From Micromonospora saelicesensis (GTDB lineage Bacteria; Actinomycetota; Actinomycetes; Mycobacteriales; Micromonosporaceae): DNA of 64,000 nucleotides. Both the position numbers and the translations under genes were made by a program. Within the stretch, counting starts at the first letter, position 1. Each line of letters starts with the position of its first letter. Under the pieces are notes generated by a model. That model ran no database searches, was not told where the DNA came from, and saw only the letters and a list, made by a program, of their open reading frames with translations. Of the stretch, positions 1-7,862 are shown piece by piece. Location: the NCBI RefSeq assembly GCF_900091575.1, contig NZ_FMCR01000006.1, positions 458,699 through 522,698 of the forward strand, written 5' to 3'.

Positions 1-343
1 TCGCCCGTCGGGCCGCGGCCGCCGGATCGGGCAGCCGGTGCAGCTTCGCGCTGGCCAGCACGAACTCGTACGCGGTGAGGAAACCCTGCACCGCCTCCCG
101 CTCGCTGACCAGCCCCAGCCGCCGGTAGACGTCGGGATTGCGCCAGGTCGGCTCGTCGTCGAGGGTGACAGTGCCGCGCGACGGGGCGAGGAACCCGGCC
201 ATCATGTGCAGCAGCGTGGTCTTGCCGGCGCCGTTCGGGCCGAGCAGCCCGGTCACGCCCGGGCCGAGGGCCATGCTGATGTCGTTGACCGCGACCACGT
301 TGCCGTACCACCGGGACACCCCGGTCAGGCTCAGCGTGCTCAT
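1..343 (-). CDS. ABC transporter ATP-binding protein (partial, C-terminus outside window)
   Basis: This is the N-terminal 114 residues of a nucleotide-binding subunit; the gene runs off the left edge of the window. It starts with MSTLSLTGVSRWYGN and carries a Walker A motif LLGPNGAGKTT near residue 35. The signature and Walker B motifs lie outside. Its start codon overlaps the stop of the upstream permease (ATGA overlap), so it is translationally coupled to that gene. With the permease and the second ATPase it forms a three-gene ABC-2 exporter with two different ATPases, which suggests a heterodimeric motor. The substrate cannot be read from sequence. Confidence 0.9.
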   Translation of the reverse strand, partial: MSTLSLTGVSRWYGNVVAVNDISMALGPGVTGLLGPNGAGKTTLLHMMAGFLAPSRGTVTLDDEPTWRNPDVYRRLGLVSEREAVQGFLTAYEFVLASAKLHRLPDPAAAARRA

Positions 344-1248
344 CAGGAGGCGACCTTCCGGTAGCGGGCCAGCAGGAGGGCGGTCGCGCCGGCGACCAGC
401 AGCACCGCGGCCAGGGCGTAGACCGGGCCGAACCCGCCGATCATCATCTCGCCCGGATCGCCCTCGACCAGCAGGTCACCCAGCGACCAGATGCCCACCC
501 CCTGCACCAGCGTGGAGGGAGAGGCGAGCCCGGCCAGCTCGTTGGCGGCGCGCGACGGCAGGATGCTCAGCACGCCCACGATCGGGGTGGTCATCAGGAA
601 GACCGCGACCACGCCGCCGGCGGCGAAGGCGCGCTTGCCGGTCAGCGACGCGACCAGCAGGCCGACCGAGGCGAAGACCACCGCCCACAGCCCGGCGTAG
701 AGCAGCCCGGGCAGCAGGTCGAGCAACTCGTTCCACACCCCGCGCATGCCCTGCTTGGTGGTGAACGCGGCACCCAGGAACATCAGCAGCTGCGGCCCGC
801 CGAGCAGCAGCCAGAGCGCGGTGACCAGCGCCAGCAACTTGGCCAACGCGTAGTCGGCGCGCGGCAGCGGCCGGGAGAAGTACAGCGGCAGCACACCGCT
901 GCGCAGGTCCCGGGAGACCAGCTCCGGGGCGACGACCGCGACGAAGAAGATGACCAGCCAGCTCATCGCATCGGCGAACTGGGCGTACGTGGCGACCGGC
1001 TCGCCGATCTGGCTGCGTACCGCGGCCAGGGCCACCGCGACCAGGGTGACGATGCCGACCACCAGCCACGGAAAGATCTTGGCCTTGGCGCTGCGCCCGA
1101 AACCGAACGCGGTACGCAGACCGTGCAGGTAGAGCGCGCCGAAGACCTGTCGGCGGCCGAGCCGCGGACCCTCGTAGCGTTGGTAGCCGATGTCGTGGAT
1201 GACGCCGGTCGGCGTGGGGCGCACGGCGGCGGTGGACGGCTCAGGCAT
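343..1248 (-). CDS. ABC-2 type transporter permease
   Basis: Integral membrane subunit of about 301 residues with roughly six hydrophobic segments, for example the stretch before residue 75, VIFFVAVVAPELVSRDLRSG, ALVTALWLLLGGPQLLMFLG and the final ALAAVLLVAGATALLLARY. The motif SRDLRSGVLPLYFSRPLPRADY resembles the ABC-2/NosY permease group. I chose the ATG at 1248 (MPEPSTAAV) because it overlaps the stop of the upstream ATPase gene by 8 bases; the longer frame back to 1338 lies wholly inside that gene. It sits between two ATPase genes, so it likely forms an exporter of a lipid, drug or polymer. Confidence 0.88.
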   Translation of the reverse strand: MPEPSTAAVRPTPTGVIHDIGYQRYEGPRLGRRQVFGALYLHGLRTAFGFGRSAKAKIFPWLVVGIVTLVAVALAAVRSQIGEPVATYAQFADAMSWLVIFFVAVVAPELVSRDLRSGVLPLYFSRPLPRADYALAKLLALVTALWLLLGGPQLLMFLGAAFTTKQGMRGVWNELLDLLPGLLYAGLWAVVFASVGLLVASLTGKRAFAAGGVVAVFLMTTPIVGVLSILPSRAANELAGLASPSTLVQGVGIWSLGDLLVEGDPGEMMIGGFGPVYALAAVLLVAGATALLLARYRKVAS

Positions 1249-2155
1249 GAGTGAGCTCCCTCGTGGCGAAGAGTTCGGCCACCCGGTGCCGGCGCTGGTC
1301 CAGTCGGTGCAGTGGCAGGTCCAGTTCGGCGACCGCACCGAGGATCAGGTCGTAGGTGCCGTCGTCGGCGAGCGGCACGAGGAGCAGTCGCCCGTCCCGG
1401 GCGACCGGCAGTTTCAGCTCGGCGAGTCGGGCGGCGAGTTCCTCGGTGCCCTCGCTGACCTCCACGGCGAGCACGTCGGTGGCCGACGTCATCGCGGAGA
1501 TGTTGTCGGCGCGCAGCAACCGGCCGCCGTCGATGGCGATCAGCGTGTCGCAGATCCGCTCCACCTCGCCGAGCAGGTGCGAACAGACCAGCACGGAGAT
1601 GCCGAACTCGGTGCCGATCCGGTGTACCAGGGCCAGCATGGCGTCGCGGCCGGCCGGGTCGAGGCCGTTGGTCGGTTCGTCCAGCAACAGCAGGTCGGGG
1701 TCGTGCACCAGCGCCTGGGCCAGCTTGACGCGCTGCTTCATGCCGGTCGAGTAGCCACCGACCGGGCGATAGCGCTCCTCGTAGAGCCCCACGTGCCGCA
1801 GCGCCTCCGAGGCCCGCTCGCGAGCCGCGGTGCGGGGAAGGCCGCTCATTCGACCAAGGTGGGTGACCAGTTCGGCGGCGGACAGGTCCGGCGGGAGGCA
1901 GTCGTGTTCCGGCATGTAGCCGACCCGGTTGCGGACGGCCGCCGGGTCTGCGGTCGGGTCGATGCCGAGCACCGAGACCTGGCCGCTGGTTGGTGCGATC
2001 AGGCCGAGCAGGATCTTGATCAACGTGGATTTTCCGGCGCCGTTCGCGCCCACCAGGCCGATGATCCCGGGCTCGACGGCGACGGTGAGGTCGGCCAACG
2101 CGGTGACCCGACCTCCGTACGTCTTGGTGAGCGACTGGGTCGCGATCAGTGTCAC
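1241..2155 (-). CDS. ABC transporter ATP-binding protein
   Basis: A complete 304-residue nucleotide-binding subunit and the first gene of the exporter operon. Visible motifs are Walker A (GANGAGKST, near residue 36), the Q-loop, a signature variant YSTGMKQRVKLAQAL (near 135), Walker B plus D-loop (LLLLDEPTNGLDP, near 155), and the switch histidine in LVCSHLL. Length and the C-terminal tail fit the DrrA/CcmA-like ABC-2 ATPases. Its stop overlaps the permease start by 8 bases, indicating coupled translation. The region upstream (2156-2395) separates it from a divergent glycosyltransferase gene and must hold both promoters. Confidence 0.92.
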   Translation of the reverse strand: MTLIATQSLTKTYGGRVTALADLTVAVEPGIIGLVGANGAGKSTLIKILLGLIAPTSGQVSVLGIDPTADPAAVRNRVGYMPEHDCLPPDLSAAELVTHLGRMSGLPRTAARERASEALRHVGLYEERYRPVGGYSTGMKQRVKLAQALVHDPDLLLLDEPTNGLDPAGRDAMLALVHRIGTEFGISVLVCSHLLGEVERICDTLIAIDGGRLLRADNISAMTSATDVLAVEVSEGTEELAARLAELKLPVARDGRLLLVPLADDGTYDLILGAVAELDLPLHRLDQRRHRVAELFATRELTHA

Positions 2156-2395
2156 GCGCCCAGCGTAGGGAGTCGATGCCCAGCAGGGACACCGGCACGC
2201 CCCCGGCGCTCCCCTGATCCTTTTCCCGCCGAACCCCTAAGGTCCCCCGCCGAGGCCCTCGCCACGTTTCCGCCGGTCCCGCGTTCGACCCGACCCCGCC
2301 TTGGGAAAGACCAGTCCAGGGTGACACCATTCACCTCCCGTTCACCAGGCATCGACCCCGCCCGGTGATCGACCGACGACGCGGGAGGGATCCTG

Positions 2396-3910
2396 ATGGC
2401 CGAGGTGGGCGTCCCCAAGGTGAGCGTCGTGGTGCCGGCGTACAACTGCGGCCCACACATCGAGAAGCTCGCTGCCTCGCTGCTGCGCCAGTCACTGCCC
2501 GCCGACGAGTTCGAAGCCATCTTCGTCGACGACGGCTCGACCGACGACACCGCGAAGCGGCTGGACCGGCTGGCCGCCGAGCACCCGCACATCAAGGTGC
2601 TGCACATCGAGAACTCCGGCTGGCCGTCGCGTCCGCGCAACCTCGGCGTCGACCACGCCCGCGGCGAGTACGTCTTCTTCGCCGACGACGACGACTGGTT
2701 CGCCGACGAGGCACTGGAGCGGCTCTACGCCTGCGCGAAGGCGAACGACGCCGACATCGTGGTGGGGAAGATGGCCGGGTACGGACGCCCCGTGCCGCGG
2801 GAGCTGTTCCGCAAGAACCGCTTCGACGCCACCCTCGGCAACTCCCCCCTGGTCGACAGCCTGACCTGTCACAAGTTGTTCCGGCGGTCGTTCCTCAACG
2901 AGCATGGTCTGCGGTTCCCGGAGGGCGGCAAGCGTCGGCTGGAGGACCACTCGATGGTCATCCGGGCCTACTTCCGGTCCCGGCGCACCTCCGTGCTGTC
3001 CGACTACATCTGCTACCACCACGTCCAGCGGGGCGACGCGCGCAACGTCACCGCCGGCGAGCTGGACCCGGCGAGCTACTACGCCAGCGTGCGGGAGGCG
3101 CTGGACGTCGTGGACGCCAACACCGAGCCGGGTCCGCTGCGGGACCGGCTGCACCGGCGCTGGCTGCGCAACGAGATGCTCAGCCGGCTGCGCGGCAAGC
3201 GGCTGCTGAACGCCCCCGACGCGTGGCTGGAGCAGGTCGCGCTGGAGATCCAGAAGATCATCCAGGACCGCTTCGCCCCGGGCGTCGCCGGCGGCCTGCC
3301 GCCTCTGCTCCGAGCCGTGGCGTACCTGGCCGAGCAGGGGCGCGTCGAGGACCTGCGCAGGCTTGCCCGCTGGGAGGCGGGCATCGCCGCACACGGCACG
3401 GTCGACGAGTTCCGACGTGTCGACCACGCCGTCACAGTGACCGTCGCCGCCGAGCTACGCGCCGCGGACCAGCCGGTCGGGTTCCGCGCCGACGATGGCC
3501 GCGACGTGCTGATGCTCCCGATGGAGGAGGTCGCCCCCGAGGTGCTCGACGCCACCGCGCAGGTGCGCAAGGCCCGCCTGGACCTCGTGGCCCGCCACCG
3601 GGAGACCGGCGCCGAGATCTTTCTTCCGAACACCTTCGAGACCGAGCGGATCACCGGTACGACCGGAGCGGACACCGTCCACCTGGTGCACCGGGCCACC
3701 GCCACGATCGACTTCGCCGCCCTCAACGGCGGCCGGACCAGGGGCAGCTGGCAGCTCAAGGCCCGGATCACCAACGTGGGCTGGACCGAGGACGCGCGAC
3801 TGCCTCTGCTGTTCATCTGCCGGGCCGACGGCTCGCAACCCCGGATCCGCGACGAGCGGAAGGTGTGGAACCGGGTGCGGTCGGCGGTAGGCCGGCGGAT
3901 CAAGCGCTGA
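2396..3910 (+). CDS. Glycosyltransferase family 2 protein
   Basis: A 504-residue cytoplasmic glycosyltransferase with an N-terminal GT-A fold. VSVVVPAYN begins near residue 9, the nucleotide-binding VDDGSTDD lies near 44, and an acidic DXD-type cluster FADDDDWF lies near 93. RLEDHSM near 180 fits the catalytic ED motif of the family. The C-terminal 200 residues, after about 300, are not a transferase domain; they look beta-rich (QVRKARLDLVARH, GSWQLKARITNVGW) and resemble the carbohydrate-associated tails seen in wall-polymer transferases. There are no transmembrane segments. An RBS GGGAGGGA sits 6 bases before the ATG. The acceptor and sugar donor are unknown. Confidence 0.88.
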   Translation: MAEVGVPKVSVVVPAYNCGPHIEKLAASLLRQSLPADEFEAIFVDDGSTDDTAKRLDRLAAEHPHIKVLHIENSGWPSRPRNLGVDHARGEYVFFADDDDWFADEALERLYACAKANDADIVVGKMAGYGRPVPRELFRKNRFDATLGNSPLVDSLTCHKLFRRSFLNEHGLRFPEGGKRRLEDHSMVIRAYFRSRRTSVLSDYICYHHVQRGDARNVTAGELDPASYYASVREALDVVDANTEPGPLRDRLHRRWLRNEMLSRLRGKRLLNAPDAWLEQVALEIQKIIQDRFAPGVAGGLPPLLRAVAYLAEQGRVEDLRRLARWEAGIAAHGTVDEFRRVDHAVTVTVAAELRAADQPVGFRADDGRDVLMLPMEEVAPEVLDATAQVRKARLDLVARHRETGAEIFLPNTFETERITGTTGADTVHLVHRATATIDFAALNGGRTRGSWQLKARITNVGWTEDARLPLLFICRADGSQPRIRDERKVWNRVRSAVGRRIKR

Positions 3911-3998
3911 TCCGCCCGCAGGGGTCTTGGAGTGGCGCCCTCGACCGATGGGCGGTCGGCTGCGAAACTGTGTGCCGGTCAGCGAGTGGGGGGTGTGG

Positions 3999-5528
3999 AT
4001 GAGCAACGGCTGGGTGCTGCCCGACGAGGTGCTACGGGACGCACCGGCGTACACGCCACGTCCCGGTGAGCTCGCGGATCTGGAGCTGCTGCTGACCGGC
4101 GCGTACGCCCCTCTGACCGGCTTCATGACCCGCGCCGACCTGGTCTCGGTCAGCCGACGCAGCCGGCTGGCCGACGGCACGCCGTGGCAGGTCGCGGTCG
4201 TCCTCCAGGTTCCGGCCGCCCTGGCGCAGAGCTTCGATCCGCGCGACCCGGCCCGCCGGGCGCTCGTCCTGACCGACGGGGAGGGCGCCCCGGCGGCCGC
4301 CCTGGACGTGGCCGACGTCTGGCCGGTCCGCGAGGGCGTGGCGGGAGTGGGCGGCCAGGTTCGGCGGCTCGGCGACGGTGGGCACGGTCCGTTCCAGCGA
4401 CTGCGGCGTAACCCGGAGGAGGTCCGTGCGCTGCTGCCCCCGGGCCGGGTGCTCGGGGTGATCGCCGATCGACCGCTGCATCGTCCACAGCTCGCCCAGA
4501 TCGCCCACGCCGCCCGCACCCTGGCCGCTCATCTGCTCGTGATGATCCCGGTCGGCGAGGGCGGCGCAGACGGGCTCCCGCCGGAGGCGCTGGTCCGTAC
4601 GATCTTCGCCGCGCGGGACCGGATGCCACCCGCCACCCTGGTCGCGGTGCCGCTGTCGCACCGAAGCGAGGAGATCAGCGACGCGTTGCTGCGCGCCCGG
4701 GTCTCGGCCGCGTACGGGGTCACCCACCTGCTCTCCACCGGGGAGATGCTCTCCGGCGCCGGGCTGCGGGTGCTGGTGCCGCGCGAACTCGCCTACGACA
4801 ACAGGGACGGGCAGTGGCGTTGGCGGGAGGACATCCCACCGCGCAACCGCCGGCTCGCGCTGACCCAGCCGGAGATCGACGACCTGCTCGACCGGGGCTT
4901 CCCGCTACCGGAGTGGCACACCCCGCCCGCTGTGGCACGGGAGTTGGCCCGGGCCCGACCGCCGCGTCGGCAGCGAGGGCTGGTGGTCTTCCTGACCGGT
5001 CTCTCCGGCTCCGGCAAGTCGACGATCGCCCGTGGGCTGGCGGACGCGTTACGGGAGAGTGGCGACCGCACGGTGACCCTGCTCGACGGGGACGTGGTGC
5101 GTCGGGAACTCTCCGCCGGGCTGGGCTTCAGCAAGACCGACCGGGATCTCAACGTCCGGCGGATCGGCTGGGTGGCCGCCGAGATCGCCCGGCACCGTGG
5201 GGTGGGCATCTGCTGTCCGATCGCCCCGTACGCGGCGGCCCGGGCCACCGCCCGGGAGATGGCCCTCGCCGCCGGATCGGGTTTTGTGCTGGTGCACGTT
5301 GCCACCCCGCTGGAGGTGTGCGAGCAGCGGGACCGCAAGGGCCTGTACGCGCGAGCGCGAGCCGGCCTGCTCACCGGGATGACCGGCATCGACGACCCGT
5401 ACGAGGAGCCGACCGACGCCGATCTGGTGCTCGACACCACCGACCTGAGCGTGGCGGACGCGGTGCAGGCCGTGCTGCACCATCTGACCGAGACCGGCTG
5501 GGTGGAGCTGAAGATCGCGTCCGCCTGA
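3999..5528 (+). CDS. Adenylylsulfate kinase fused to a degenerate ATP-sulfurylase-like domain
   Basis: A 509-residue two-domain protein. The C-terminal part (from about residue 320) is a well preserved APS kinase: P-loop FLTGLSGSGKST, then LLDGDVVRRELSAGLGFSKTDRD, NVRRIGWVA and the P-loop-family IAPYAAARATAREM segment; it should phosphorylate APS to PAPS. The N-terminal part has the PUA-like and catalytic folds of ATP sulfurylase (GAYAPLTGFMTRADL), but its catalytic motifs are eroded: the QxRNPxHxxH stretch reads VIADRPLHRPQL, so the second histidine is missing, and the GRDHAG loop reads STGEML. I chose the ATG at 3999 after a G-rich RBS; GTG at 3993 is possible. No cysD/cysN/cysH genes are nearby. 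Confidence 0.87.
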   Translation: MSNGWVLPDEVLRDAPAYTPRPGELADLELLLTGAYAPLTGFMTRADLVSVSRRSRLADGTPWQVAVVLQVPAALAQSFDPRDPARRALVLTDGEGAPAAALDVADVWPVREGVAGVGGQVRRLGDGGHGPFQRLRRNPEEVRALLPPGRVLGVIADRPLHRPQLAQIAHAARTLAAHLLVMIPVGEGGADGLPPEALVRTIFAARDRMPPATLVAVPLSHRSEEISDALLRARVSAAYGVTHLLSTGEMLSGAGLRVLVPRELAYDNRDGQWRWREDIPPRNRRLALTQPEIDDLLDRGFPLPEWHTPPAVARELARARPPRRQRGLVVFLTGLSGSGKSTIARGLADALRESGDRTVTLLDGDVVRRELSAGLGFSKTDRDLNVRRIGWVAAEIARHRGVGICCPIAPYAAARATAREMALAAGSGFVLVHVATPLEVCEQRDRKGLYARARAGLLTGMTGIDDPYEEPTDADLVLDTTDLSVADAVQAVLHHLTETGWVELKIASA

Positions 5529-5573
5529 GGCGTCGCCGTACCCGTTCCTTCCACCGCTGAACGGCACGCGCTA

Positions 5574-5595
5574 GTGTTCATCTTTGTTGGAACAC
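5574..5595. promoter_or_regulatory. Candidate DeoR operator (GTGTTC-N10-GAACAC)
   Basis: A perfect 6-base inverted repeat, GTGTTC at 5574-5579 and GAACAC at 5590-5595, separated by ten bases, lies 45 bases before the start of the deoR-like gene. Position and symmetry suit autoregulation by the DeoR protein. The base sequence was read directly; the binding role is inferred. Confidence 0.5.
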
Positions 5596-5640
5596 GTTTG
5601 ACCGCGTGAGGGTACATGGACGTCCGGGGAGGCACGGCGG

Positions 5641-6465
5641 ATGCTCGCTCAGCAGCGGCAGGCGGCCATCCTGGAGCGGGTCCGCTCGACCGGCGGCGTC
5701 CGGGTCAGCGAGTTGGCAGGCGAGTTCGGCGTGTCCGACATGACGATCCGGCGTGACCTGGATGCGCTGCACGAGCGCGGCCTGCTGGCCAAGGTGCACG
5801 GCGGCGCCACCACGACCGGGCCAAGCTCGACCGACGAGCCGGGCTTCCGCGCCAAGTCGGTCCGCCAACTGCCCGAGAAGGCGGCCATCGCCGACCGGGC
5901 GGCTCAGCTGGTCCGGCCGGGAGCAGCAGTCGCGCTCTCCGCCGGAACCACCACGGCCGAGCTGGCCCGCCGGCTGGTGGACGTGCCCGAGCTGACCGTG
6001 GTGACCAACTCGCTGCCGGTGGCCGAGATCATGCACGCCGGTGGCCGCCCGGACCAGACGGTGGTGCTCACCGGCGGCGTACGCACACCGTCGGACGCGC
6101 TGGTCGGTCCGCTCGCGGTCGGGGCCGTCCGGTCACTGCACCTGGATCTGCTCTTCCTGGGCGTCCACGGCATCACCGAGCGGGCCGGCTTCACCACTCC
6201 GAACCTGATGGAGGCGGAGACCGATCGGGCGCTGGTGGCGGCGGCGGACCAGCTGGTGGTGCTCGCCGACCACACCAAGTGGGGAACGGTCGGCATCTCC
6301 TCGATCGTCGAGTTGGCGGCGGCCCACGTACTGGTCAGCGACGACCGGTTGCCTCCACCCGCACGACGGGTACTCGGCGAACAGGTGGGCGAACTGATCA
6401 TGGTCAAGGCGACAGGGGCGGGCCGCGCGACGCGCACGCCGACAACTGAGGGGACGGCGCCGTGA
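5641..6465 (+). CDS. DeoR/GlpR family transcriptional regulator
   Basis: A 274-residue sugar-responsive repressor. The N-terminal winged helix-turn-helix spans about residues 1-55 (QRQAAILERV, VRVSELAGEFGVSDMTIRRDLDAL, GLLAKVHGGA). The C-terminal DeoRC sensor domain, from about residue 75, has the sugar-phosphate pocket AVALSAGTTTAELA, NSLPVAEI and LVVLADHTKWG. It overlaps galT by 4 bases (GTGA), so the two are co-translated, and the ligand is probably a phosphosugar of galactose metabolism. A palindrome at 5574-5595 upstream is a likely autoregulatory site. Confidence 0.92.
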   Translation: MLAQQRQAAILERVRSTGGVRVSELAGEFGVSDMTIRRDLDALHERGLLAKVHGGATTTGPSSTDEPGFRAKSVRQLPEKAAIADRAAQLVRPGAAVALSAGTTTAELARRLVDVPELTVVTNSLPVAEIMHAGGRPDQTVVLTGGVRTPSDALVGPLAVGAVRSLHLDLLFLGVHGITERAGFTTPNLMEAETDRALVAAADQLVVLADHTKWGTVGISSIVELAAAHVLVSDDRLPPPARRVLGEQVGELIMVKATGAGRATRTPTTEGTAP

Positions 6466-7538
6466 AGCGCACCGCGATCGACCTGGCCGACGGCCGGGAG
6501 CTGATCTACTTCGACGAGCGCGACGACGCGGTCCGCGACCAGCCGGACCGCCGGGACCTGCCGCCGCCTCCCCCCGCCTCGCAGCTGCGCTACGACCCGT
6601 TGACCGACGAGTGGGTGGCGGTCGCCGTGCACCGGCAGACCCGCACCTTCCTCCCGCCGGCGAACGAGTGCCCTCTCGACCCGTCGGTGGGCGACCGGCT
6701 GACCGAGATCCCCGCACCCGACTACGACGTGGTGGTCTTCGAGAACCGGTTCCCGTCGCTGAGCGGTCGGGTGGCCGAGGAGCCCGGGGAGATCACCCCG
6801 TTCACACCGGTCCGGCCGGGCCTCGGCCGGTGCGAGGTGGTCTGCTTCACGTCGGATCACAACGCCTCCTTCGCCAGCCTGCCCCCGCGCCGGGTCCGCA
6901 CCGTGCTGGACGCCCTCGCCGATCGCACCGAGGTGCTCGGCGCGCTGCCCGGCGTCGAGCAGATCTTCTGCTTCGAGAACCGGGGCGTCGAAATCGGTGT
7001 CACCCTGCACCATCCGCACGGCCAGATCTACGCGTACCCCTTCGTGACGCCGCGCACCCGCGCGCTGCTGGCCGCGGCGCGCCGGCACGCCGAGCGGACC
7101 GGCGGGGGCAACCTGTACGCGGACGTGCTGGCCGCCGAGCGCGCCACCGGTGACCGGGTGGTGGCGGAGAACGAACACTGGACGGCGTTCGTCCCGGCGG
7201 CCGCCCGCTGGCCGTTCGAGGTGCACGTCGCGCCGCACCGCGTGGTGCCGGACATCCCGGCGCTCAGCGACAGCGAGCGGGACGCCTTCGGGCCGCTCTA
7301 CCTGGATCTGCTGCGCCGCTTCGACGGCCTGTTCGACATGCCGATGCCGTACATCTCGGCCTGGCACCAGGCTCCCGTGCGTATCGACCGCGAGCTGGGC
7401 CACCTGCACCTGCAGCTGTTCAGCATCCGGCGGGCCAAGGACAAGCTGAAGTATCTGGCGGGCTCCGAGTCCGGGATGGGTGTCTTCATCAACGACATCT
7501 CCCCGGAACGCGCCGCCGAGTTGCTGCGCGCCGCCTGA
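6462..7538 (+). CDS. galT: Galactose-1-phosphate uridylyltransferase
   Basis: A 358-residue Leloir-pathway enzyme that exchanges UDP between UDP-glucose and galactose 1-phosphate. The active-site HPHGQIY motif with the nucleophilic histidine lies near residue 187, preceded by VVFENRFPSLSG and FENRGVEIGVTLHH, and followed by the C-terminal HxH region HLHLQLFSIRR. The N-terminal metal motif that reads CxxC in many homologues reads CPLD here, so one zinc ligand is replaced. It starts with GTG inside the deoR stop codon. No galK or galE gene follows; the next gene is icd on the other strand. Confidence 0.93.
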   Translation: MKRTAIDLADGRELIYFDERDDAVRDQPDRRDLPPPPPASQLRYDPLTDEWVAVAVHRQTRTFLPPANECPLDPSVGDRLTEIPAPDYDVVVFENRFPSLSGRVAEEPGEITPFTPVRPGLGRCEVVCFTSDHNASFASLPPRRVRTVLDALADRTEVLGALPGVEQIFCFENRGVEIGVTLHHPHGQIYAYPFVTPRTRALLAAARRHAERTGGGNLYADVLAAERATGDRVVAENEHWTAFVPAAARWPFEVHVAPHRVVPDIPALSDSERDAFGPLYLDLLRRFDGLFDMPMPYISAWHQAPVRIDRELGHLHLQLFSIRRAKDKLKYLAGSESGMGVFINDISPERAAELLRAA

Positions 7539-7717
7539 GCCGCGCTGCTGTGCGCGGGGCCTGAGCTTGGCCGGTGCGGTGCGGCATGACTGCGGGAAAC
7601 AGGGCGCGGGGGGCCCGGGACAGGGCCCCCCGCAGGGAAGGGACGGCTGGCTGTGCACGGCACAGCCGGGAAGGCTGGCTGATCGGCGCACGGGTGCCGC
7701 GGGTCGACCGAGGTCAA

Positions 7718-7779
7718 CCTTCCTGGACGCGACTGGCATCTCGTCCATCCTGGTCAACGAGGCGCGCCGGTCGCAGTGA
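7718..7779 (+). pseudogene. Possible remnant of a STAS-domain protein
   Basis: A short reading-frame fragment encodes TFLDATGISSILVNEARRSQ then TGA. The LDATGI block matches the phosphorylatable-serine loop region of STAS anti-anti-sigma factors, although threonine or serine placement varies. The preceding VDRG would be in frame only after a one-base shift. With only about 20 residues the resemblance could be chance. Confidence 0.25.
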
Positions 7780-7812
7780 CGCCGATCGGCGCGGCGGCGC
7801 CGGACACGCCGA

Positions 7813-7840
7813 AGCCCGCCGGCAGGGATGCCGGCGGGCT
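7813..7840. terminator. Hairpin terminator between galT and icd
   Basis: A perfect 12-base stem (7813-7824 with 7829-7840, sequence AGCCCGCCGGCA and its complement) closes on the tetraloop GGGA. It lies 23 bases past the icd stop and 275 bases past galT. There is no U-tract, as is common for terminators in high-GC actinomycetes. Confidence 0.75.
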
Positions 7841-7862
7841 CCGATGACGCGGTACGCCTGGA

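Larger units (their letters stand above)
7539..7862. other. Intergenic region with icd terminator and a possible STAS-domain scrap
   Basis: This 324-base gap lies between the convergent galT and icd genes. It holds the hairpin at 7813-7840. At about 7718-7779 the plus strand encodes TFLDATGISSILVNEARRSQ followed by a stop, which resembles the conserved core of STAS anti-sigma-factor antagonists. The aspartate-glycine stretch before it (VDRG) is one frame off, and no start or full domain is present. No intact gene was seen. Confidence 0.5.
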
